Shown: positions 58,408 through 64,000 of the stretch, one piece after another | How positions within the stretch are numbered: position 1 is the stretch's first letter | How the letters are laid out: each line of letters opens with the position of its first letter | Assembly (NCBI RefSeq): GCF_017581925.1 | Contig: NZ_JAGEVG010000010.1 | Span: 115,711-179,710, forward strand | Direction of reading: 5' to 3' | From: Gelidibacter pelagius | GTDB lineage: Bacteria > Bacteroidota > Bacteroidia > Flavobacteriales > Flavobacteriaceae | Length of the DNA: 64,000 nucleotides | Translations under genes and position numbers: made by a program | The notes under the pieces: model-generated | Told to the model about the DNA's origin: nothing | Database searches by the model: none | Seen by the model: the letters and a program-made list of their open reading frames with translations, nothing else

Positions 58408-58677
58408 TTATTTCGAAAGTTTGCCAGTGGCGCAACTTACAAAGGATTTTGCCTTTGAGGTTAAAGAATTACTGTCTTCTACCGATGGATACCCAAGATG
58501 TTTTAATTTTTCTTTGACTTGGATCGCATCGGCTTCATTCAAATAACTGAAAGATATCTTGCTTTCTTCTACATCTACTTGCAAATTACTAATGTTTGCG
58601 ATACTTGAAAGTTTGGTAGTGATGGTGTTGACACAGCCCCCACATTTTAGATTTTGTACAACTATTGAAGTGTTCAT
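58408..58677 (-). CDS. Heavy-metal-associated (HMA) domain protein
   Basis: An 89-residue ferredoxin-like copper-chaperone-type domain. The metal motif CGGC (C12, C15) is in VQNLKCGGCVNTITTKLSSI. A third Cys near the C-terminus lies in FVSCATGKLSK. Such proteins bind Cu(I) or Zn(II) and pass the metal on. The extra C-terminal Cys is beyond the usual 70-residue fold. It leads the unit with the Tll0287-like haem protein and thioredoxin. Confidence 0.88.
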   Translation of the reverse strand: MNTSIVVQNLKCGGCVNTITTKLSSIANISNLQVDVEESKISFSYLNEADAIQVKEKLKHLGYPSVEDSNSLTSKAKSFVSCATGKLSK

Positions 58678-59008
58678 GATTTTATATGTTTTATACCACT
58701 AATGGGTTTTGTTTTGTAATTTGATTTGCCGAGGTTTCGCTTCGTTTTATTAATATTTGCCTGTCTCTCGATCGACAGGGAATTTTAAAAATTATGGTTA
58801 TATCACAAAAGAAACAAAGAGGAATTTAGCAAAAATCTTGGTGTAATTTGTGTTTGACTTTGTGAAACTTTACGTCATAACTTCCTGCTTGTTTAATTAT
58901 GATAAAAGTAAATAAACTCTAAACTCTGAACTCGAAACCCAGAATACCTCATCAACTCGCCCGCCCATACCGGTCAGACGAGACCCCAGGTCATTTAAAG
59001 TGATCGAT
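58678..59008. repeat. Gene-free stretch with dispersed-repeat fragments
   Basis: 331 bp without a gene. It holds an ATACCACTAATGGGTTTTG element (copy e of the CCACCAGTGGG family, about 58691-58715). A stem CCTGTC-N8-GACAGG lies near 58763-58782. A GCCCGCCCATACCGGTCAG element lies near 58960-58982, like the tail of copy a. No promoter with consensus boxes was seen for the HMA gene. Confidence 0.55.
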
Positions 59009-60418
59009 TTATAATGTCGTAGGACATACGAATTCTGAAACCGTAATATCTGCTTCTTTTATCGCTTTAAATCCACCGGCCACATCAATGAGGTTATGGA
59101 TACCCCTACTTTTCAAAATTGAGGCGGCGATCATGCTCCTATAGCCACCCGCGCAATGCACGTAAAATGTTTGGTTACATTGAAATTCTGCCAAATGATC
59201 ATTGATATAATCTAAAGGCGTGTTATTGGCGTTCAATACATGCTCTGATAGATATTCGCCTTCTTTTCTGACATCAAAAATCGGGACCTTATCTGTAGCG
59301 ATAACTTCTTTAAAGGTTAGGGCTTGGATAGAAGTCACCGTATCATATTCAAAAGCTTCTTTTTTCCAGGTTGCAAAACCACCTTTAAGATAGCCCAAGG
59401 TATTATCAAATCCCACGCGCGATAATCGCGTCACGGTTTCTTCTTCTCTTCCTTCTGGGGTGACCAATAGAATTGGCTGTTTAACATCAGCAATTAAAGC
59501 TCCAACCCAAGGTGCAAAACCGCCATCGAGGCCGATAAAAATAGACCTCGGAATATGTCCCTTGGCAAATTCCTCCTGACTTCTGACATCTAATACCACG
59601 GCGCCAGTTTCATTGGCAGCGGCTTCAAAAGCCTCGGCAGATAAGGCTTGGGTACCTCTTTTTAAAATAGCGTCGATATCTTCATAACCTTCTTTGTTCA
59701 TCTTCACATTAAGTGGGAAATAGGATGGGGGAGGCAACAAACCATCGATAACTTCATCAATAAATTCTTCTTTGGTCATATCGGCTCTCAACGCATAGTT
59801 CATCTTTTTTTGATTGCCCAAAGTGTCCACCGTTTCTTTCATCATGTTTTTGCCACATGCAGAACCTGCGCCATGTGCGGGATAAACGATCACATCATCG
59901 GCTAAGGGCATAATCTTGCTTCGTAGACTTTCAAACAGAAAACCAGCTAGATCCCTTTCTGTCAACTCGCCCATCTTTTGGGCTAGATCAGGACGGCCCA
60001 CATCGCCTAAAAACAAAGTGTCTCCACTAAAAATGGCGTGATCCTTACCGTTTTTATCTCTTAAAAGAAACGTAGTGCTTTCCATGGTGTGCCCCGGCGT
60101 ATGTAATGCAATGATGGTAATATTCCCAAGTTTGAATTCTTGACCGTCCTTGGCAATGATGGCATCAAAGGAAGGATTGGCATTAGGTCCAAAAACAATT
60201 GCCGCTCCCGTTTCTTTTGCAAGTGTCACATGGCCACTAACAAAATCAGCGTGAAAGTGGGTCTCAAAAATATATTTGATTTTAGCATCATCTCTCGTTG
60301 CCCTATCAAGATAGGGTTGTATTTCCCTTAACGGATCTATGACTGCGACTTCGCCATTACTTTCGATATAATAGGCGCCTTGTGATAAGCAACCCGTATA
60401 AATTTGCTCTATTTTCAT
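59009..60418 (-). CDS. Persulfide dioxygenase-rhodanese fusion (second copy)
   Basis: 469 residues with the same layout as the first copy (39299). The ETHE1-like domain has THFHADFVSGH (about 53-63), GHTMES, GDTLFLGDVGRPDL and YPAHGAGSACGKNMM. Two rhodanese domains follow: the first without Cys, the second with Cys422 in VHCAGGYRS. A Cys near the C-terminus (EFVCPTT) is extra. It should oxidise the persulfides made by SQR to sulfite, which the adjacent TauE permease could export. It is transcribed from site H, unlike the first copy. Confidence 0.9.
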   Translation of the reverse strand: MKIEQIYTGCLSQGAYYIESNGEVAVIDPLREIQPYLDRATRDDAKIKYIFETHFHADFVSGHVTLAKETGAAIVFGPNANPSFDAIIAKDGQEFKLGNITIIALHTPGHTMESTTFLLRDKNGKDHAIFSGDTLFLGDVGRPDLAQKMGELTERDLAGFLFESLRSKIMPLADDVIVYPAHGAGSACGKNMMKETVDTLGNQKKMNYALRADMTKEEFIDEVIDGLLPPPSYFPLNVKMNKEGYEDIDAILKRGTQALSAEAFEAAANETGAVVLDVRSQEEFAKGHIPRSIFIGLDGGFAPWVGALIADVKQPILLVTPEGREEETVTRLSRVGFDNTLGYLKGGFATWKKEAFEYDTVTSIQALTFKEVIATDKVPIFDVRKEGEYLSEHVLNANNTPLDYINDHLAEFQCNQTFYVHCAGGYRSMIAASILKSRGIHNLIDVAGGFKAIKEADITVSEFVCPTTL

Positions 60419-60517
60419 AGTTTTAAAAAATTTGTTTTCCCGATACGCTCCGAGAAAGTTTACTAATTATTTGTGAGTTTTCCTTATATGATTATGTCTT
60501 AAGGAGTAAGTTTTGTT

Positions 60518-60561
60518 CAAAAGTAAGACCTCTTATCAATTTATGCAGTAACCTAGGTTAC
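60518..60561 (-). promoter_or_regulatory. Crp/Fnr-type operator plus -7 box (site H, persulfide dioxygenase)
   Basis: Perfect GTAAC-N4-GTTAC at 60548-60561 (N4 is CTAG, making a longer palindrome). The consensus -7 box TACTTTTG is at 60518-60525 on the minus strand. Spacing is 36.5 bp. It lies between the TauE stop and the dioxygenase start, so the dioxygenase has its own promoter. Confidence 0.78.
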
Positions 60562-60564
60562 AAA

Positions 60565-61377
60565 TTAATGTTTTACCATAAACTCCATGTAGAAAATGAA
60601 GAAAGCCATAACGAAAATGAAATAACCAAAAGCTTTCTTTAGTTTTTTGCCATTAATGAAATTACTTAAATAGCTGCCAATAAATATACCTACAAATGAC
60701 AGTCCGGTAAATAATGCCAAAAATGCCCAATCAATGGTCATGGTCAAGGCGTCTCCCAAAAGGAAGCCTAATAGCGATTTGAATGCGATAATCATCAAGG
60801 AAGTACCAACGGCAACTTTCATTTCCACCTTTGCCAATATGACAAGTGCTGGAATGATTAAAAACCCACCGCCTGCGCCAATCAAACCGGTAATTCCACC
60901 CACGAGAAGACCTTCGAGTACAATTAAGGGATAGTTGTATTTGATTTTCTGGTCTTTATTTAAAGCGGTCTTATTATTTTCTTTGAGCATTGAGAACGCT
61001 GCAGGAATCATCAATAAGGCGAAAAACCCGAACATGCCCATTCGTCTTGTAAATTCGAAATCGCCTATCGTAAATAACAATTCAGGCAATGCTGGGACCA
61101 CGAAATATCTTACCAAGGAGACGCCAACAATTGACGGAACCCCAAATACGATTGCGGTCCTCCAATCTACGAATCCTTTATTATGCTGTTTTATTCCACC
61201 TACCAATGCACTAGCACCTACAATAAACAACGAGTATGCTGTTGCAGCCTTTTCGTCAATTGAAAATAGATATGCTAAAACGGGTACGGCCAAAATGGAA
61301 CCACCACCACCAATAATACCTAATGAAATGCCAATGGCCAAAGCGCTTATATATCCAAAAATCTCAATTAATTCCAT
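60565..61377 (-). CDS. TauE/SafE-family permease
   Basis: 270 residues with about eight helices. It carries the two Gly-rich repeats of the family: GISLGIIGGGGSILAVPVLAYL (about residues 18-39) and GGITGLIGAGGGFLIIPALVIL (about 158-179). Members export sulfite, sulfoacetate or related anions. Here its place beside a persulfide dioxygenase strongly suggests sulfite export. The start is 19 bp from the -7 box of site I. It lies directly downstream of the Crp/Fnr gene but has its own promoter. Confidence 0.9.
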   Translation of the reverse strand: MELIEIFGYISALAIGISLGIIGGGGSILAVPVLAYLFSIDEKAATAYSLFIVGASALVGGIKQHNKGFVDWRTAIVFGVPSIVGVSLVRYFVVPALPELLFTIGDFEFTRRMGMFGFFALLMIPAAFSMLKENNKTALNKDQKIKYNYPLIVLEGLLVGGITGLIGAGGGFLIIPALVILAKVEMKVAVGTSLMIIAFKSLLGFLLGDALTMTIDWAFLALFTGLSFVGIFIGSYLSNFINGKKLKKAFGYFIFVMAFFIFYMEFMVKH

Positions 61378-61395
61378 TCATTATAACTTATGTGA

Positions 61396-61439
61396 CAAAA
61401 ATACCCCGTTTTCATGGTAATTGCGGTAACATTGGTTAC
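61396..61439 (-). promoter_or_regulatory. Crp/Fnr-type operator plus -7 box (site I, TauE)
   Basis: Perfect GTAAC-N4-GTTAC at 61426-61439, and the consensus -7 box TATTTTTG at 61396-61403 on the minus strand. Spacing is 36.5 bp. The palindrome starts 5 bp past the stop codon of the Crp/Fnr gene, tying the regulator to the regulon. Confidence 0.78.
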
Positions 61440-61443
61440 ATAG

Positions 61444-62076
61444 TCATAGATTAATTATTTTTAAATAGTTTCTGCCGAGTTCTATCTTACCAAGTTGCTC
61501 CATTTTTTTCAATAATCTTGAGATGACTACCCGAGAAGTGTAAAGGTCATAAGCAATTTCTTGATGGGTGTTATTGATAATATCAGTATCATTGACCCTC
61601 ACTTTTTCAATCAAATATTGTGTCAACCTTTCGTCCATTTGATAGAATGCAATACTATCTAAGGTCATCAGCAATTCGTTGATGCGATTATGGTAACTTT
61701 CAAAAACAAAATTTCGCCAGGACTTATACTTCGCAGTCCATTCTTCCATTTTACCTACTGGAATCATGATCAGTTTGGTGTCCGTTTCTGCAATGGCTCT
61801 GATTTCACTTTGTTTTTGGCCCAGGCAACAGGTCATGGTCATAGAACAGGTTTCGCCTTTTTCTAAATAATAAAGTAAAAGCTCATCGCCTTCATTGTCT
61901 TCGCGTAATACTTTTATAACTCCAGAAATAAGCAATGGCATGGATTTTACATACTCGCCAATTTCCATCATTTTAAAACCTTCAGGAATCTCTTTAAAGG
62001 TTCCTACTTGAACTATTTCATCGAGCAATCCATCTTCAAAAATGTGCCCGTAACTTTCTTTTAATTGATTGATCAT
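61444..62076 (-). CDS. Crp/Fnr-family regulator, candidate master of the GTAAC-N4-GTTAC regulon
   Basis: 210 residues. Residues 1-120 form a cyclic-nucleotide-like beta-roll. The phosphate-binding cassette of cAMP receptors is not evident; instead Cys77, Cys83 and Cys84 (CSMTMTCCLG) cluster where the effector pocket would be. The DNA-binding domain (about 140-210) has the HTH THQEIAYDLYTSRVVISRLLKKMEQLG. Its recognition helix reads S181-R-V-V-I-S-R187: CRP's R180 and R185 are kept, but the Glu181 (FNR Glu209) position is Val183. Loss of the Glu fits a half-site GTAAC rather than TGTGA or TTGAT. A thiol-based sulfur or redox sensor is inferred. Confidence 0.88.
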   Translation of the reverse strand: MINQLKESYGHIFEDGLLDEIVQVGTFKEIPEGFKMMEIGEYVKSMPLLISGVIKVLREDNEGDELLLYYLEKGETCSMTMTCCLGQKQSEIRAIAETDTKLIMIPVGKMEEWTAKYKSWRNFVFESYHNRINELLMTLDSIAFYQMDERLTQYLIEKVRVNDTDIINNTHQEIAYDLYTSRVVISRLLKKMEQLGKIELGRNYLKIINL

Positions 62077-62129
62077 TTTCTAATTGCATTTGGTGGTTTA
62101 AAATTGGTGTCTCAAAAATTATATGGTCT

Positions 62130-62147
62130 TTTGATTGTGTAATCAAA
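62130..62147. promoter_or_regulatory. Perfect palindrome upstream of the Crp/Fnr gene
   Basis: TTTGATT-GTGT-AATCAAA, seven-base perfect arms, 53 bp before the start codon. It differs from the regulon site and from the FNR box, since TTGAT and ATCAA are six, not four, bases apart. A near-consensus -7 element (TAATTTTTG) lies between it and the gene. It may be the site of a second regulator. Confidence 0.55.
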
Positions 62148-62255
62148 GGTTGATGACTCATTCCCAATCAAACAGGATGAGTTTCTATTCATGTTTCTAA
62201 ATTATTGGTTCAAGATAAGAAAGTAAGTGATTATGTTAGATAGAGATTCAATTTT

Positions 62256-62300
62256 TATTCCCAGTAGTGGGGTGTATTACCCGAGATTGTGGATTTATTA
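62256..62300. repeat. Dispersed CCACCAGTGGG repeat, copy f
   Basis: TTATTCCCAGTAGTGGGGTG, then TATTACCCGAGATTGTGGATT. It is a diverged copy of the family start, in the gap between the Crp/Fnr and FemAB-like genes. The rest of the gap (62077-62385) shows only the palindrome at 62130. Confidence 0.5.
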
Positions 62301-62385
62301 AAGCGTTTTAAGTCTACATCCTAGGTATTAAGTTTAAGATAGTAGGAGGATAATAAAGACGGATGCGAATAAGCTGCACTATGAA

Positions 62386-63429
62386 TCATGAATTGATATT
62401 TGATCGGTAAGCTGGGAAAAATTCAGTGTCTATAGGCCCAGTTTCTACTGAGTGTCGTAAGTGATTTTCCACAAGTGTTTTATAAGCCTTTTCATCAACG
62501 ATATGTTTCCAGATTTTAAAACTTTTAACTTTCTTCGAAAAATTACTTTTGAATGCGAAAAGTGAATCTTTCTTACTGCCTCTACCACCACCAAGATTTA
62601 AATATTCAAATCCTGCATTGGAAGATTTGATACGCATCTCATCAATAATGAGCTTAATACAGCTTGGATCATGAAAGTCTTCATTAAGAGCAGATAAATG
62701 ATATTGTACAAATGGTCCTTTTGCTATGAATAAGGCACCACCGTTAATGATCTGTGAGTCATTATGAATATTCAACAACAATGTCGCATTAAAATCACTG
62801 CTCGACAAAAGCTGATGAAAATACTGCTCATCAAAGAAGTATTGTTTGTCGGCATTGACCCGGTTCATGGTCTCTCTATACAAGTTTATAAATGCGTGTA
62901 AATGATCCTCCCGTTTCGTTTCAATTACGGTACAGGTCTTTCGTGAGGTGTTTAAATAGGTCTTCATTCGCCTATTAAACTTTTTTCTCTGATCATCCAA
63001 GCTGTCATTCAGGTCTATATATACCACAGGACCAAGAGTAGCAATGGACCCAAAACCGTCAAGAAGCGACTCCTGATATTCCAAATACGGATGAAGTCTC
63101 GAAAAAACAGAGACGATTTTTAACTCTTTGAAAAAAGCGTTGAGTTCTTTATGAAAATTTTCCTTATTGAACTTTTCATCGATGTGCACAGCCAAAACCC
63201 CGGCATAGCCGTATACTGATACGGCATCAAAATAATTAGTGTCTTCGATTGGTCTTAAAAGCAAAGGGAATACCAAAGTCGAATTACCATCGGTGTATTT
63301 TATAAGGATTGGTAATTCGTTATCATTTTTAGAAATATGATGATAGTCATAAGTAAAGTAAAAATCCGAATGCTCAACCAATGTCAATTGCTCATTCCAT
63401 TGTTCCTTATCCTTTATAACTTCAATCAT
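62386..63429 (-). CDS. FemAB/GNAT-like acyltransferase
   Basis: 347 residues built as two GNAT-like halves. The first has FYFTYDYHHISKNDNELPILIKY and VFPLLLRPI. The second has NRRMKTYLNTSRKTCTVIETKRED, then INGGALFIAKGPFVQYHLSALN and FEYLNLGGGRG. This is the FemAB / peptidoglycan-bridge and exopolysaccharide-linked BioF2-like acetyltransferase type. It would transfer an acyl or aminoacyl group to an envelope or polysaccharide acceptor. No partner genes are next to it in the window. Confidence 0.75.
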   Translation of the reverse strand: MIEVIKDKEQWNEQLTLVEHSDFYFTYDYHHISKNDNELPILIKYTDGNSTLVFPLLLRPIEDTNYFDAVSVYGYAGVLAVHIDEKFNKENFHKELNAFFKELKIVSVFSRLHPYLEYQESLLDGFGSIATLGPVVYIDLNDSLDDQRKKFNRRMKTYLNTSRKTCTVIETKREDHLHAFINLYRETMNRVNADKQYFFDEQYFHQLLSSSDFNATLLLNIHNDSQIINGGALFIAKGPFVQYHLSALNEDFHDPSCIKLIIDEMRIKSSNAGFEYLNLGGGRGSKKDSLFAFKSNFSKKVKSFKIWKHIVDEKAYKTLVENHLRHSVETGPIDTEFFPAYRSNINS

Positions 63430-64000
63430 GGATTTATTTTAATAACGAATTCAATATAAACCTATATTGTACAATGTCATCTCCCAATGATTAACAGTGA
63501 GTTCAATTTGGGTTAAAGTTTGCAACATCACTTCACCTCAGGTCTTTTAATGTTTTCGGGTTGACGGTTGAAACTATATTCCAAAAATACATATTTAACT
63601 TTAAAATTTCACAATTATTTGTTCAGTAGCTCATTAATCCGATAATTTTATTTTATTGGAATTATTGCGTTAGGTGATTATTTCTCGCAGAGACGCAGGA
63701 GGGGAGAGCGTAGGGGAGTTTGTGTGAAATGAGGGTTAAGTCTTGCCTTACAATTCGTGAAATTTACTTAAATCCTGGCTATCTGTTTATGTATCATGGA
63801 CGAAGATGAGTTTTGCAGTATTCGTGTAACCCGCCCCTGGCTGGTCGGGCAAGTCCGTGACTTAAAAAAAGCTATTACACAAAGGGTCACAAAGAAGGCA
63901 CAAAAGTTCACAAAGAAATGGATGCAATATTTTAAAAATTCGTGAAATTTGTTTGACATTTGATGATTTTCTATAAAATTCAACCACCTCTCCCGCCTGA
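63430..64000. other. Gene-free window end with direct repeats
   Basis: 571 bp without a supported gene. Features seen are a GAGACGCAGGAGGGGAGAGC segment near 63695-63715, a GCCCCTGGCTGGTCGGGCAAG element near 63832-63853, and four CACAAAG-type direct repeats at 10-11 bp spacing (63878-63914). A 71-codon open run across 63768-63983 consists of this repeat DNA and is not called as a gene. Confidence 0.5.

Noticed and set aside
63768..63983. 71-codon open frame at the window end
   Set aside because: Made of repeat DNA (CACAAAG direct repeats and a GGTCGGGC element); no plausible product.

Overview
The window looks like chromosome from a Flavobacteriaceae-type Bacteroidetes. The evidence is AT-rich intergenic DNA, promoters with the Bacteroidetes -7 element TAnnTTTG and no strong Shine-Dalgarno sequences, many lipoproteins, TolC/RND and ABC-2 exporters, NhaA, NDH-2 and cytochrome bd, and several dispersed palindromic repeats. 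No rRNA, tRNA or CRISPR array was seen.

Layout. 0-6 kb (+): cardiolipin synthase (5' end cut by the window edge), an SDR, NDH-2, NhaA and an MscS channel. 6.3-12.8 kb (-): TolC / adaptor / RND pump / PII-like protein / DUF2892. 12.9-14.6 kb (-): a sulfide:quinone oxidoreductase (SQR)-like flavoprotein and a 45-codon gene ending near HGGTR. 14.8-25.4 kb (-): an ATP-cone nuclease, a cytochrome b561-like protein, a LOG-family enzyme, and a repeat-rich TetR-TolC-HlyD-ABC-2 exporter operon. 25.5-28.2 kb (-): a small membrane protein and cydBA. 28.5-37 kb (+): a CPA2 antiporter, then a small secreted protein, DoxX, a periplasmic DsrE-like protein, a SoxB-like lipoprotein, a TlpA-like thioredoxin, a second SoxB-like protein, an ankyrin lipoprotein and a deaminase. 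37-41.3 kb (-): 1-Cys peroxiredoxin, HNH gene, MBL-rhodanese persulfide dioxygenase, methyltransferase. 41.6-54.2 kb (-): an NRPS-PKS cluster with its own phosphopantetheinyl transferase. 54.3-57.4 kb: two methyltransferases and an AI-2E family permease. 57.5-63.4 kb (-): thioredoxin / haem protein / HMA protein, a second persulfide dioxygenase, a TauE permease, a Crp/Fnr regulator and a FemAB/GNAT protein.

Main discovery. Eight promoters carry GTAAC-N4-GTTAC (seven perfect, one with a single mismatch). In all eight the palindrome centre lies exactly 36.5 bp from the downstream end of a TAnnTTTG/A box, which puts it near -41, the position of a class II CRP-type activator. The eight units are SQR, persulfide dioxygenase, TauE, cydAB, the DoxX-DsrE-SoxB-like-TlpA operon, 1-Cys peroxiredoxin, the RND pump operon and a methyltransferase. 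A Crp/Fnr protein with three clustered cysteines, and a recognition helix lacking the usual Glu, is encoded next to one of the sites and is the natural candidate regulator. I infer a sulfide / sulfane-sulfur defence and oxidation regulon that uses SoxB-like hydrolases without SoxXAYZ.

The second highlight is the hybrid assembly line A-PCP-KS-AT-ACP-aminotransferase // C-A-PCP-TE. It should make an amino-acid-primed beta-amino acid joined to a second amino acid.
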